64,000 bases of DNA from Carettochelys insculpta. Its lineage: Eukaryota; Chordata; Testudines; Carettochelyidae. The notes under the pieces are model-generated. The model did not search any database. It had not been told where the DNA came from and was given only the letters and a program-made list of their open reading frames with translations. The position numbers and the translations under genes were made by a program. Where the stretch lies: NCBI RefSeq assembly GCF_033958435.1, contig NC_134138.1, positions 26,256,598 through 26,320,597 on the forward strand, in the 5' to 3' direction. Positions 10,719-21,983 of this stretch are shown in pieces. Position 1 is the first letter of the stretch; each line of letters opens with the position of its first letter.

Positions 10719-12300
10719 TTCACAGATTCTAAGGCCCGAAGGCACCACTAGGATCATATACTTTACCCTCCTGTATAACACAGGCCATAGAATTTTCCAA
10801 AGTAACGCCCAGAGCAGATCTTCTAGAAGAATATCCCACTTGATTTAACAATTGTCAGTGATGGAGAATTGCCCATGATCTCTGGTAAATTGTTCCAAGA
10901 ACCTTTACTATTAAAATTTTATACCTCATTTCCTCCTGTCTTAATTTGTCCAGCTCTGGAGTTCCAGACATTGGCTCATGTTACACCTTTCTCTGTTAAA
11001 CTGAAAAAGCCCCTTAGTAAATATTTCCCCACTCAAATGATAATCCACTTAACTTCTCTGCGTTAAGCTAAATCAATTGAGCTCTTGAGTCTATCGCTAA
11101 GGCACATTTTCCAATTCTTTAATCATTCCGCTGTCTCTTTTCTGAGTCATCTTCCATCTACAAACATCCTTCTGGAACTGTGGGTTTCAGAACTGGATGC
11201 AGTATGTCAGCAGTACTTACGCTGTGCTAAATACTGACATAAAGTAACTTCTCTACTCCTGTTTGTGCATTCCAGAATCTTTTGGACGCAACATCACATA
11301 GGGAGAGCACGTTCATCTGATAATTCAGAACAACCCTCAAACTTTCTTCAAAGACCCTGTTTTCTAATTCCCCATCTTATAAACATGGCCAACAGTTTTT
11401 GTTCCTAGATGTATACTTACATTTGGCCGTAGCCAAACAGTGTTACCTTACCCAGTTTACCAAGCAACCCAAATCACTTGGAATCTGTGACCTGTTGTCT
11501 TCATTATTTACCACTCCCCCAATTTGTGTGTCTTTTGCAAACTTATCAGCGACAATTTTGTCTTTTCCAGATCACTGATGAGGATGCTAAATGTCCCAGG
11601 GCTATTAATGAGGAATGCCATGGAAACACAGCTGTTTGAGGATGATTCCATTTTCACAGCTATATTTTGAGACTCATTAGTTAGCCAGGTTTTAATCCAT
11701 TTACTATGTATCATGTTAATTTTGCATTGTTTTCATTTAGTAATCAAAATGTCATTGGGTAGCATGTCAAAGACCCTATAGAAATCTAAATATATTAAAT
11801 CAACTTTATTACTTTCATCAACCAACCTTGTAATCGCATGGAAAATGCTACCAAGTTAATTTAACAGGATCTGTTTTTCCATAAATCCATGCTAATATGC
11901 ATTAACTACATTACCCTCCTTTAACACTTCATAGCGATACCTATCTTGTAGAACGGGAAGGGACCTCAAGAGGTCATTGAGTCCAACCCCCTGCCCTCTC
12001 AGCAGGACCAAGCACCATGCCTGATAGGCTGTTTTTTTTTGGGTGGGGTGGGGGGTTAATGTGTTTCTCCTGGACCCCCAAAATGGCCTCCTCAAGGACT
12101 GAACTCAAAAACCCAAGTTTACAAGATCAATACTCAAACCACTGAGCTATCCTGTCTTAACTACACCCTAATTCCTAATGCTTCAAGACTTATTGACAAT
12201 CAACATTAAAAATGCCATACACCAGACATTTTTTTTTGAATTCTTGGATGAAAATTATCTGGACCTGCTGATTTAAAACTGTCTGACTTTTTAGTAGGTT
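10719..12300 (-). mobile_element. Long antisense CR1 LINE, with a nested SINE
   Basis: The order of phrases is that of an antisense CR1 from its 3' end into the ORF2 reverse transcriptase. It runs from cagattctaaggcccgaag through gtataacacaggccatagaa, tgtcagtgatggagaa, gttccaagaacc, catcctt with gaactgtggg, gcatcac with gggagagcac, ttcctagatgtatacttaca, cattatttaccactccccca, cagatcactgatgaggatgc, agccaggttttaatccattt and tccataaatccatgc. After a SINE at 11934-12157 it resumes at about 12175. Removing the SINE leaves about 1.35 kb. On the minus strand the original frame would cover the reverse transcriptase palm to C-terminus, but stops and indels have destroyed it. Confidence 0.92.
11934..12157 (-). 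mobile_element. tRNA-derived turtle-type SINE nested in CR1
   Basis: Reads on the minus strand: A-box region from gacaggatagctcagtggtt, B-box region toward gagttcagtccttgaggag, body with a poly-purine run, and the CR1-like tail near the left end (gaacgggaagggacctcaag on the plus strand). It interrupts the CR1 after cattaccctcctttaacac, so it is younger than that CR1. Confidence 0.88.
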
Positions 12301-12555
12301 CTATTTAAAATCCTAGAGCAATAGTGGAATGGAAAGCGTGTTATCAGCAGAAGATGTACTGCACTGGTACTGAAGGGGAGAGCCTATTCTCGGGGACTCA
12401 GTTGCATATTTCAGACTGTGTGACATATCAGAGAAACTGGCAGAGGAAAAGTTTGCATTAGCAGTAGAAACATGTTACATAGTTTAGCACAAAGCCAAAC
12501 TGCTTCCTAATTTAGCAAAAAACAAAACAAAACCTCCTTGTTACCCACAATTATA

Positions 12556-12999
12556 CAATAATCCCTCAATTTATGCAGAGGTTGTGTCCTGGGTAACCTC
12601 TGTGTAAACTGAATTTTGTGTAAATTGGAGGGGCTGAGGGAGTGGGCAGCTGGGGGAAGTGGTGGGGGTAGCCACTTGGCCCCTGGCTTATTTCAGCTGG
12701 GGTGGAACACAGCTGCTAGCACCAGTTTCTGAGAAACCATATGGCAAGCAGCTGTGTGCCCAGCTGGGGAGCCCGGCGCAAGCAGCTGTCAAGTCAGGGA
12801 CAGTAGCCTGACTCATGGCTGCTGCCCTTGACAGGAGTGGCTGCCACCCTGGAGAGGAGCAGGAAACCACACCTGTCAGGGGTGGCAAGTGTCAGGCTAC
12901 TGCCTCTGACAAAAGCAGTTTCCCCACTCCTATCAGGGTGGCAGTCACATTAACCTGAGACACGCGCAACTTGATTGCATGTATCTTGAGGGCTTACTA
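12556..12999. mobile_element. Tigger-like non-autonomous element, copy 2
   Basis: Left end caataatccctcaatttatg preceded by TA at 12554-12555. Right end, complemented, agtaagccctcaagatacat. The inner sequence acctgagacacgcgcaactt closely parallels the right end of the 6775 copy. The right TA has mutated. Interior is GC-rich without coding capacity. Confidence 0.82.
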
Positions 13000-13941
13000 G
13001 ATTTTGAAAAATCCCAGTATAAATGTAGCACACTTCACTGAAATACTGGATCTTAGGACTTCACTGTGGTGGGTTCTCACTGCATTTTCTCTTTGCTCCT
13101 GCGCATAGAAACAACTTAAACTTGCAGTGTGGATACTGTGAAAGGGTACTAGGCTAAATTCACACATGGCAGTGCTGGTTGGCATTCAGACTGTGCTGAA
13201 TGGAATTGCTGACTGGCTTCAGACTTTCCAGTGGGAGGATTGTACTTTGGGCACTGCAGAAAGGAAAATATGCCAGATTTGTTTAGATCTGCCTGAGTGA
13301 TGACTAATGTTGACAGTAAAAACTGAGAAAAATTCAGAGTATTATTGTACCCCAGTGTGTGCACAGTGCATTTATAAAATACTAGCTTAATTTGCTTAAA
13401 AGCAAAATCAGTGCTAAATGCAAATTCACCCATGCAAATTTCATAACTGCATCACTTGGGACTAATTATGATGCAAATCACGTGAATTGCCCAACGGGGA
13501 GTGTGACAGAATTGTTTCTCTAAGGCACGGCTGGAATCATAGTCATAAGCAATCCATTCTCTAGAAAACCAACCCTGACTGATTTCCACACTCGTGCTAG
13601 CAGATGCCCTGAGGAGCAGACACTGGGAGAATAGTGCTCGAAAGGTTACCTGTGGAACACCTCATTGTCATGCGGTTGGTGCTACTGAAGTGGATCTCTG
13701 CAGTGGGTCTCTTTTCCCAGGGCTGCTGAACGCTCTACATTACATATTCTCACTGAATGAGCCGTTACTGAAAAGCCACGAGATGCTGATCTAGCAAACA
13801 TTGCCAATCACAAAAGATGGATAATGTTCCACATAGCTCTCAGTCCTCTCTCCAGTAGCGGCTTGTCACTAATGAAAGTCTAAGCAACCAACACCTAGCA
13901 CTGTGTTTAAAAGCTGCATTCTTTGCCCTGCTGGGCACTTA
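13000..13941. other. No gene or recognised repeat
   Basis: Unique-looking sequence with no domain-bearing frame. Short frames at 13149-13433 (minus) and 13594-13794 (plus) have no recognisable family. Confidence 0.5.
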
Positions 13942-14197
13942 GGCTATGTCTATGCTTCAACAGCGGCAGTATTTCAGTACAGATGCTCACAGCAGTGCTG
14001 GGAGTAGCTCCCCTGTTGCTGTAGTTCATCCGTCTCCCCAAAAAGCTGCAGTTTGGTCAACAGAAGAATTCTTCCAGCAGCCATAGTGCTGTGCATGCAG
14101 GGTGTTGAGCTGCCTGCACTACATAGCTCCGGGTGTGGATTTTTCATGCTCCAGGGCGACATAGCTGGAGTGACCCCTTCCGAGGGTAGACCTGGCC
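13942..14197. mobile_element. Foldback-like element, diverged
   Basis: Left end ggctatgtctatgcttcaa and right end, complemented, aggccaggtctaccctcgg, with internal complementary pieces such as gggagtagctcccc. Ends resemble the GTCTACAC family but are more degraded. No target duplication identified. Confidence 0.55.
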
Positions 14198-14264
14198 TCA
14201 GTTTCTCTTTCCAATACTACACCCTTTGTTCTAGTACCTCAGGCCACATATACTTTTGAAAGAA

Positions 14265-14492
14265 CTGTGTCTACACTGCTTTTCTTTCTTTGAAACAATA
14301 GGCAAATGAGGTGCCAGATATGTATATATGCACTTCATTTTCATTTTCAATTTCCCTCATTTGCATGCCTCTTTCAAAAGAGGAATGCACATGTAGATGC
14401 AGCCCAAGAGAACTCCTTCTATCACTGTTGTGAGTACTTACACTGAAGCTCAGCAGCTGTGCCAATGTTGCAAGTTAAGTGTAGACACAACC
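14265..14492. mobile_element. Foldback element, GTCTACAC family
   Basis: Left end ctgtgtctacactgc and right end, complemented, aggttgtgtctacactt. Inverted internal segments include ttgaaacaataggcaaatga on the left and cctcatttgcatgcctcttt on the right. Non-coding. Confidence 0.65.
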
Positions 14493-15510
14493 TAAGCACA
14501 TATGTTTACTACCCATAATATGAGAGAGTGTTGTTGGAGTATGCCAGGATTTAGATCATGTCCTGGTATTACAAGAAGGTGAAATTCTAACCCTGCTGCA
14601 AACACATTCTACCTATTGCATTTAGTCAGAATTTGGCACCCTTCCAGAGAGGTTACATTTGAATGACAAAGGCCTAGTTGACAGTTGTTAAGTCCGCCTG
14701 GTGACCTGGCACAAATTATACTGGCATAACTGCATCTACTTTAGGCCCTTCACTGGCATATTTAAGCCATGCCCTGCCCCCCCTCCCAAAAAAAAAGGGG
14801 GGGGCGGGAATTACAGCCCAGACTGACAAAGTTAGGATGGCAAAATGTTCCAGAATACATTGATCCTAACAAATAAACTCATGAACCTTAGTCTAAGCTT
14901 TCCTCCCAAGTTTGACTGATTCTTGGGTTTCCTTGCAAACATCTCCCTATCCAAGTCCCTAAGACCTTCCACTTCTTTTGTCTGCTCTCTATTCAGGGTA
15001 ATACAGTTAACAAGCCAGATCTGCCAGCAGTTATATATCAGAGTCGCCCAAGAGGGCTCCAAAGCTTCCTAACAGGGTGGGTCAACAGAAGAGCCTTACC
15101 ACTCTACTGCGTAGCTAAAGCAATTCCTCTGACAACATCCCCTGACTGTCATGGGCAAGCTAAACATTGAACTCCTGACCTTTCCTCCCAAAGCCTTCCT
15201 TCTCCCCACCTATCCTACATCAAACCCATGATCTGCAGGCCACATTTGAGTCCTCCCTTCCCTGCACCCCTCGCATCTAGGTAGCATGCAAATCCTGCTG
15301 TTTTCCCCTTCACATTATTTCCAAAATCTGGCTACACTGTAAAGTTCCACACTTCAGGCACTGGTCGTTTCCTTTCTTGGCTACTGCGGCCTCCCCTCTG
15401 GTTACATGCAGCACCTTGCTCTGATGCACGCGAAAGCTCAGTGGCTAGGATAATCATCCCTGGTAGTCAGGATCACCAAATCGCCTTCCAAGTGTTTCCT
15501 CAGACTCCCC

Positions 15511-15780
15511 TTGTTCCTCTGCATTAAGCTCAAACTGTTAACCCTCACTTTCAAGACTCTTGCCCCTCCACAGTTGTCAGCTCTTGTTAGTTATCATCTC
15601 AGCACTTCCCTCCTGCATATGCCTGTCAGCTTCTCCCACACCAATCTCCTGGCCATCCTCCCATGCTGGCCCTGGGGCAGGGAATGCCCTCCCTCAATTT
15701 CCAAGGCCGCCACCAGATGCTCTTTTAAATACTTCCTAGAGACCCACCTTTGCTACCAGACCACTGAGTTTGCTTCTGTG
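15511..15780 (+). pseudogene. Possible LINE (L2-like) ORF2 C-terminal remnant
   Basis: The frame starting near 15511 contains FKTLAPPQLSALVSYHLS and, 60 residues later, CSFKYFLETHL. That spacing resembles the extreme C-terminus of L2-type LINE proteins (KALHGLAPPYLSDLL, then FKxxLKTHLF). The match is by eye and weak; no other part of such an element is evident nearby. The region just upstream is unremarkable. Confidence 0.35.
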
Positions 15781-15882
15781 GTAGCGGCATTTTATTTAAT
15801 TTATTTTTGTAAAACAAAATGTTTCCTTTTCTGCAACCATCAGGAAGCTGCAAACTGCACAAGAATTAACCTTTATGACTAT

Positions 15883-16320
15883 GCCTGCTTCTACACTCGC
15901 CCCCTCCCATTGGAGGGGCATGGTAATGAGGCAATTTAAAGCAGGCTAATGAGGCACTAAGGGGTGCATATTCTGCGCCTCATTAGCATTCTGGCGGCCC
16001 TGGAATTTCAAAGTGCAGACTTGGAATTGCAGATTGACAGCGTAGATGGGGTGCTTATTTCAAAGCTGCCCCCACTTCGATATTCCCTTACTCCCATCTA
16101 GTTTTGTAGGAGTAAGGGAATGTCGAAGTGGGGTGCTTACTTCAAAGCTGCCCCCATCTACACTGTCGACCTACAATTCCAAGTCTGGATTTTGAAATTA
16201 GTGTGGAGTCTATTATGCTAATGAGGTGCTGAATGTGCATGTTAGTGTCTCATTAGCCTGCTTCCAATTGCCTCATTATCATGCCCCCTCTGATGGGAGG
16301 GGGCGATTGTAGAAGCTGCC
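15883..16320. mobile_element. Foldback transposon, about 440 bp, family with TTCTACA ends
   Basis: Left arm starts gcctgcttctacactcgccc; right arm complemented starts ggcagcttctacaatcgccc. The arms match through aatgaggcaatt, gcaggctaatgag, gacttggaattgcag and the central inverted pair around cccacttcgatattccctta and gaatgtcgaagtgggg. The hairpin loop lies near 16100. Non-coding. A relative lies at 26290. Confidence 0.85.
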
Positions 16321-16929
16321 TAAGATTAATCTAAATGTTCGGCATGTAGATAAGAGGTGTGGTATTGAATATAACAAATGTTTCTAGACACGGATGAAGC
16401 AAACATAGTAAAAGATCACTTAAAATGATCGAGGGAAAGAAAAATAAGAGACAACAGAGTCTATTTTTCTTCTCTTGCTGGTTATTTTATGTGATTTTAT
16501 AATTAATTAGCATAAATGGGAGGCACGGTGGTCTAAGTAGAGCAGGAAACACAGGATTCCTAAGTTCTGACTTCGGTTCTGCGATTTGGCAAGCCTCAGC
16601 ATCTTGCTTTGATCATATGAAAACTTACTGGGTTTAATGTTTGTCTCTCAAGCTAAGGCCACACTAAGGTTTCTAATAAAAACAAAAAGCAGTCAAGTAG
16701 CACTTTAAAGACTAGCAAAATAGTTTATTAGGTGAGCTTTTGTGGGACAGACCCACTTCTTCAAACCATAGCCAGACCAGAACAGACTCAATATTTAAGG
16801 CACACAGAACCAAAAACAGTAAGCAAAGAGGACAAATCAGAAAAAGATAATCAAGGTGAGCAAATCAGAGAGTGGAGGGGTGCGGGGGAAGGTCAAGAAT
16901 TAGATTGAGCCAAGTATGCAGACAAGCCC

Positions 16930-17190
16930 CTATAGTGACTCAAAGTTCCCATCACGATTTAAACCATGTGTTAATGTGCCGAATTTGAACATAAAAGCCA
17001 GCTCAGATGTTTCTCTTTCCAAAACGGAGTGACAATTCCTTTTCTGTAACACACATACCTTTAGGTCATTGATAGAATGCCCCATTCCATTAAAATGTTG
17101 ACTAACTGGTTTGTGGATCTGGAGTGTTTTGATGTCTGTTTTGTGCCCATTGACTTTTGTCTAAGGGAGTTAGAAGTATGTCCAATGTAC
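16930..17190 (-). pseudogene. PLE GIY-YIG endonuclease domain, C-terminal half
   Basis: On the minus strand the frame begins at YIGHTSNSLR (the YIG catalytic signature). After a one-base deletion it continues with VNGHKTDIK, PVSQHFNGMGHSINDLKVC, LQKRNCHSVLERE and FKFGTLTHGLN before a stop at 16930-16932. This is the end of the Penelope-like ORF, whose endonuclease nicks target DNA to prime reverse transcription. The only visible lesion here is the single frameshift near 17160. The matching upstream part of the protein lies next to it on the opposite strand. Confidence 0.88.
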
Positions 17191-17707
17191 AATTACCCAC
17201 CAGGAGAAGTAAAAAAACAAATCGACAGGGCCAGATGAATACCCAGAGACCAGCTACTCCAAAATTGGCCCAAAAAAGCCAAGAACAGAACACCACTGGT
17301 CATCACCTACAGCACCCAACTCAGACCACTGCAACGAATTATTGAAGACCTACAACCTAACCTTAATCAGGATGCTACACTCCAGAAGGCCCTGGGTGAC
17401 ATGCCTGTTCTCTCCTACAGACAACCTCCCAACCTCATGAGGATCCTCACTAACAGCCACAGTCTATACCCCAGGAATACCAGTCCTGGAACCTTTCCCT
17501 GCAACAAAGCCTGCTGCCAGCTTTGTCCACATATCTTCTCTGGAAATACCATCACTGGACCTAACCAGGTTACTTACAGAATCACAGGCACTTTCTCATG
17601 CTCCTCTACTAACATCATATATGCCATCATGTGCCAACAATGCCCAGCTGCTTTGTATATTGAACAGACTTCTAACTCCCTTAGACTAGCACGGCTTCCT
17701 CTTTGTT
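17190..17707 (+). pseudogene. PLE segment between reverse transcriptase and endonuclease
   Basis: The plus-strand frame reads YPPGEVKKQIDRAR, a stop (tga at 17236-17238), then IPRDQLLQNWPKKAKNR, LRPLQRIIEDLQPN, LSYRQPPNLMRIL, GTFPCNKACCQLCPHI and IIYAIMCQQCPAALYIEQ. The paired cysteines before the YIG-like motif and the RQPPNL phrase are typical of the linker upstream of the PLE endonuclease. The YIG is YIE here. It ends abruptly after SNSLR where it is fused to the element's terminal tail. It lacks the reverse transcriptase core, which is not in the window. Confidence 0.85.
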
Positions 17708-18063
17708 ACTAAGGTTTCTAATGGGGCTATTTTGAGAACGGTGTTGCATTCCTGGTAACCCTCATCATATGTGCGTAACCACGAAGTTTGAAATAGCCCC
17801 ATATTTCAAAACACTAACCCAATACTGCACTGGGCTTGAAATAAGGCAGCTTGGAATAACTTAAGTGATTTGTGCACTGCAAAGTTATTTCTTACTGGTT
17901 ACTTCAAGCTAGGGCAACAGTGTTACCCTAGCCTCACTGGGCTACTTAATTTCTGTAGCACTTATCGATGAATGTGACAAACGTTGATGTCACTTTGAAA
18001 GTTCATCACTTACTAAAATGACAAAGAAAAACCTATAAAGGATGAGAAGATGTGTGTTTTAGG

Positions 18064-18406
18064 AAGGGGTGTGCAAACGGGGTGGTGGGCCACTACAGGG
18101 GGTGTGTGAAATTTTGTAAACGGGCGTAGCACGATCGGTTGCTGAGTCTCAGCTGCATCCAGTAATTAAAAATGTTGAAGTATGTTACTGTTTAAGACTG
18201 TGCACTCACATTTAGATACAGATTGATAACGCTTTTACATCCCGTATCCTTATTTTCTTACATGTACCAAAAGGTATTTTTTTACAATATGAATACAACT
18301 GAAATTGCTGTCGGTTTGGATTACATACAGGTGTGGGGCGCGGGGACTGCTAATTGCAGGAATGAAAAGTCGGGCCCAATGTAAAAAGTGTGCTCACCCC
18401 AGTCTA
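18064..18406 (-). mobile_element. hAT-like non-autonomous transposon, copy 2
   Basis: Inverted relative to the element at 2879-3235. Ends read aaggggtgtgcaaac and, complemented from the right, ctggggtgagcacac. Interior includes ctgtcggtttggatta, the complement of the first copy's core. Flanks gttttagg and tctaaggt match only partly. Confidence 0.7.
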
Positions 18407-18424
18407 AGGTTAGGGCACTAGCTT

Positions 18425-18550
18425 GACTAAGTTTAAGCCCCAGCTCTGTGACAGACTTCTAGCATGGCCTTAGTCAGCTTCTCTCTCTGTGCCTCAGCTC
18501 TCCAGCGCAGGTAACAGCACATCCCTATCTCATGGGGCTGTGGTGAGGAC
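18425..18550 (+). mobile_element. MIR SINE remnant
   Basis: Shows the MIR order of phrases: agccccagctctgtgacaga, then atggccttagtcagcttctc, then ctgtgcctcagctctcc, then catggggctgtggtgagga. Diverged, as expected for an ancient element. Confidence 0.7.
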
Positions 18551-18885
18551 AGAGGGGCCGACAACCACTATGGGCCCTGGGGCAAGAGGGGGTGGGGAAG
18601 AGCCAGATCGGTGCCCAAGATGCTGTGGGGCCAAGAACGGAACAGACAGAGCTGAGGGCAAGTCAGACTGTAGCTCTGTCCACACGGTAACATGTTGCCC
18701 ACTGCAGCCCTCAGAGCTGTGCAGTGCAGCTCTCCAGCAGCAATTCAAAGGGGCCTGGGGTTCCAGCTGCCACTGCAGTCATAGCACCAGCAGTCAGGAG
18801 CTATGGGCCCCTTTGAATCTCTGGGTCCCAGGGCAGTTGTCCCCCATGTCCTCCCATTGTGGGCCTAGGTGAGGATACATGTGTA

Positions 18886-19752
18886 GGGTTGCCAGGTGTG
18901 TGGTCCTGATCCAGACAGACCGGTATTTGGGCTCTCTGTCTGGTTAAAAAAAATCAAAGACAGGTAAACGTCCGGTATTTTAATTTTACAGCTATCCCTC
19001 GCTTTACGCGGCTTCACGTTGCATGAAGCTCACTTTCACGCGAGTGTCGCACAATGTGAGGCTGAGGGCCTCTCAGCCTGCCTAGCTTTCTGCAGCTGTG
19101 GGCAGCCAGGTGAGCTAAAACCCCCTTACCCCTGGTTCCCCGAGTGGCACTGCTTGACAGCCATGCCATTGCACTCTTGTGAAACCCCACGCCGCCGCAA
19201 CACCCCCCAATTCCCCTCCCCATGGCACCAACTCACCCCCCCATGTATGCCCCGGATCATCTCCTCAAGTGGGGGGCTCCAGCCGCACACCTGGGTCTCC
19301 CCTGCAGCCCCGGCTCCAACGCCTGAGCCACAAACCCCATGGCTCAAGCACCCCTGGCTCAGCACGTGGGGGCTCCAAACCCCACCCTCCTCAAGCACCC
19401 CGCCTTGGTGCACCCCGGTTCAACCCCTCCTCTGCCTGGCTCAACTCCCCGTGGGCAGGGCTCTGGCTTCAACCCATGGGCAGGGCTCCGGCTGTCGGCC
19501 CTCGGCACGCTGAGCAGGGCTCCAACCCCCCAGCTCGACCACCCCACCCCATTCAACTTCCCTGCCCGGCTCAAACCCTCCCCCACCAGTGGCCCCAGCT
19601 TACCTCCCACACACATAGGGCTCCAGCTGTCAGCCACCACTGGCATGTGCAGGGGCTCTAACCCCCCCCCCCCTCCCCCCAGCCCCATTCACCCCCATTC
19701 AATCCCCCTGCTGCTTGTGTCTGGTATTTTTGTGGAAAACATCTGGCAACCC
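18886..19752. mobile_element. DNA transposon with GGGTTGCCAG ends, carrying a GC-rich nested insert
   Basis: Ends gggttgccaggtgtg and, complemented from the right, gggttgccagatgt, each flanked by TA (18884-18885 and 19753-19754). This points to a Tc1/mariner-type insertion. At 18989 a Tigger-like left end begins (cagctatccctcgctttacg, preceded by TA). The following 700 bp is C-rich, imperfectly repetitive sequence. The long open frames on both strands here are by-products of base composition. Confidence 0.7.
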
Positions 19753-19754
19753 TA

Positions 19755-20060
19755 TGTATAAGACTGCAAGGTGCTCAGATACAACAGTGACGGGGACCAG
19801 AAAACTACTTCAGATATCTAGAACAGAATAGAAACTTCCGAATATGTCAAAGCACTTTACAAAGAAAGTTAATTAAGATCCAAATAATTTTATATCAAGC
19901 TTGATATAAAATTATGTAATATAAATTTTACATATGAAACTCACTTTACATAGAATTACTCGTGTTACGTTTCCTTATTCTTTTTGAGACACATACAACA
20001 AATTCTTCAGGGGCAGCTTTCTTATATAAAAAGTCCAGCAATTTTTGATACCCTGTAGAT
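19755..20060. other. No gene; AT-rich sequence
   Basis: AT-rich sequence including the imperfect palindrome aattttatatcaagcttg followed by atataaaatt (about 19888-19915). No element ends recognised. Confidence 0.5.
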
Positions 20061-20324
20061 CAGGCACGTCAAACTCAAAGCCTAGTGAAGGCTGCAAAAA
20101 TGAAAACTGACAGCTCTTAGGGCCACCGAAGAAAATATACTATCAAAGTCCTAATTATTTATTATTATAGATTACGTTTTAGATATGTTATAATATTTTT
20201 CAAGTCTTATTTGACTATAATACAATAATTTGAATGGAGAATTTAATACTTCTAACAAATTTTGCTGTTTTATTATTTTAAAACCCAATCGGGCTGCATG
20301 AGGTCCACATATTTGACATGGTTG
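20061..20324. mobile_element. hAT-like non-autonomous element
   Basis: Left end caggcacgtcaaactcaaag; right end complemented caaccatgtcaaatatgtgg. Flanks ctgtagat (20053-20060) and atatagat (20325-20332) match at six of eight positions. AT-rich non-coding interior. Confidence 0.55.
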
Positions 20325-20332
20325 ATATAGAT

Positions 20333-21328
20333 GATAAAAATATAAAATAATTAATTTATAAAGTGCTTTTAATTATTTTTCAGACTTGATTCTTTGTTAT
20401 GGCCTCCCCTGTAGAATATTTGGTTTATTAGGGAACACAGGATATCACTTTAAAAAAGATTCCCTCCTGAGTCTGCTCTGGATATAGCAACTGCCTCCTG
20501 TACAAGCTGGTGGTGGAAAAAAGCATCCCACCTGACACATAAGGAGTACGAAGCAAACAATATCAGAATAATCTCATCAGGGAGGCAAAGGTAAAATGAA
20601 GAATTCCAGCTAGAAAGAAATGTTTAACAAATGCTATCATAGTGCTATGTCCTTATGCCGTGGGTTGACATTACACACCAAAGAAGTGACAACCTTCAAT
20701 TGCAGAGTGTAACTGCGGATTTGCATTACATTTGCTTTGTGTCTTGGGAACAGGCTTATACATATCCTCACAACTAATGAATTACAGTGATTTTTAGGGA
20801 GCTGACAGTTCTGGGGGGAAAAATGTGGCTCTGAAATATTCTTCATTCTAACTCTTTGTAGTAGTAATTGTAGTAGTTCTTACTCTAGCTTGTCAGAAGC
20901 CTAGTTTTCATTAAATATTAAAAAGCTATTTGTTAAAATAATGTTACCATAGCAACTACAGACAGCTAAAATACTGTAGTGCTGCTGACTCACAGCATAT
21001 TAATCAACCACTAGTGATTATTTAATGAGAGCCCGCTGCAAGGCCTTACAATAATGACAGTTGATATGAATACAGCCAGCCATCACTGAATGAATAGCCC
21101 CTGAGCACAGCAGAGCTTCTGGATTCTGACCTTTTTGGTTTGGTAATGCCTGTTGCATGCAACGTCTGTTCCCAACATGGGAAGAAAATGCTTTTAGCAT
21201 ATACATAAATAGGGACTACATGATCGATGGGATGGTATCAAGGATCTTACCGGCATGAGCTTGGAATCGCTGCTTTTTTCATATGAGACGAAGGCATGAA
21301 TAGAATATGCAGCTTATTCTAACTAAGT
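20333..21328. other. No gene or recognised repeat
   Basis: AT-rich unique-looking sequence. No coding frame, RNA gene or element end supported. Confidence 0.5.
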
Positions 21329-21495
21329 CAGAGGTCAGCAACCGAAATAGCAAGAAGAGCCATTATTGGCAAAAAAACCTCAATGATTCAACAGCCACAA
21401 TGCATATGGATAGGAGATGGTCCTTAATAAATAATATCAAACAGTACTTTTTGTAACCCCTATTTTAAGAAGAGCCCAAACACAATGATTTGTGA
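21329..21495 (+). mobile_element. hAT element, left-end fragment related to 48747
   Basis: Begins cagaggtcagcaaccgaaat and shares agcaagaagagcca, aataaataatatcaaaca and gtaacccctattttaaga with the start of the element at 48747. The right part is missing or too diverged to place. Confidence 0.75.
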
Positions 21496-21983
21496 TGTGA
21501 TACATGTTTACTGCAGGACAGTCACAAACTTTTCACACATTCTATTTCCTCACACTTTACACGTGTGCTGGTACCACTGTCTTCCTGACTTCCACTCCCG
21601 AACCTTCTCTGTGTCTGGAGGATGCTGGGGGAGTTATCCAACATTTCAAGATCACACATCATTTGTTATTTCAATCTGAATTGATCGTTTTTGGGCTTTT
21701 AGATGTTTATCGTTTATCAAAAATAATCAGGAGGGTGGGTTTTTTTGATTTTTTGTTTTTGTTTTTTACTTTGCAATTATAGCATTGGGAGTCACAAAGA
21801 AGTCCTTAAAGAGATGCATTCAGCTATGGACGGCAAGTTGCAGATGCTTGAACTAAGTTCTTATGAAACCTTTTTAGATAATACCACATTACTATGTATA
21901 TGGTACCACTTATGTGCTATGTGTCACAGAAATCTTTTTTAGCAAAGGCTAAAAAAAAAATCAGACTGTTTTTGTAAAAGGTG

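Larger units (their letters stand above)
16678..17707 (-). mobile_element. Penelope-like retroelement with inverted 5' part and perfect 15-bp target duplication
   Basis: The insert is bounded by actaaggtttctaat at 16663-16677 and again at 17708-17722. Read on the minus strand, it consists of a 5' segment in inverted orientation (17707 to about 17190) followed by the endonuclease C-terminal half and 3' UTR in sense (17187 to 16678). The junction carries the palindrome GTAC at 17187-17190. The two arms overlap by about 30 bp of the GIY-YIG region. The outer right end carries the PLE tail (agactagcacggcttcctc) joined by tagac microhomology to the coding part; the left end lacks it. This is what twin-primed reverse transcription would produce. 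Confidence 0.9.
16654..17935. mobile_element. Probable degraded foldback element that received a PLE
   Basis: Outside the Penelope-like insert, atggggctattt (about 17722-17733) and aaatagccccat (about 17792-17803) form a 12-bp inverted pair. The outer segments gctaaggccacacta and, complemented from the right, gctagggtaacact are similar. Ends are uncertain, so this is a weak call. Confidence 0.35.

Noticed and set aside
14757..14815. C, A and G homopolymer runs as a structural element
   Set aside because: Simple homopolymers near a low-complexity stretch; no supporting context.
19019..19761. Overlapping frames of 95 to 164 codons on both strands that look like a proline-rich gene
   Set aside because: C-rich repetitive sequence inside a TA-flanked transposon; frames are open in several phases at once, which reflects composition.
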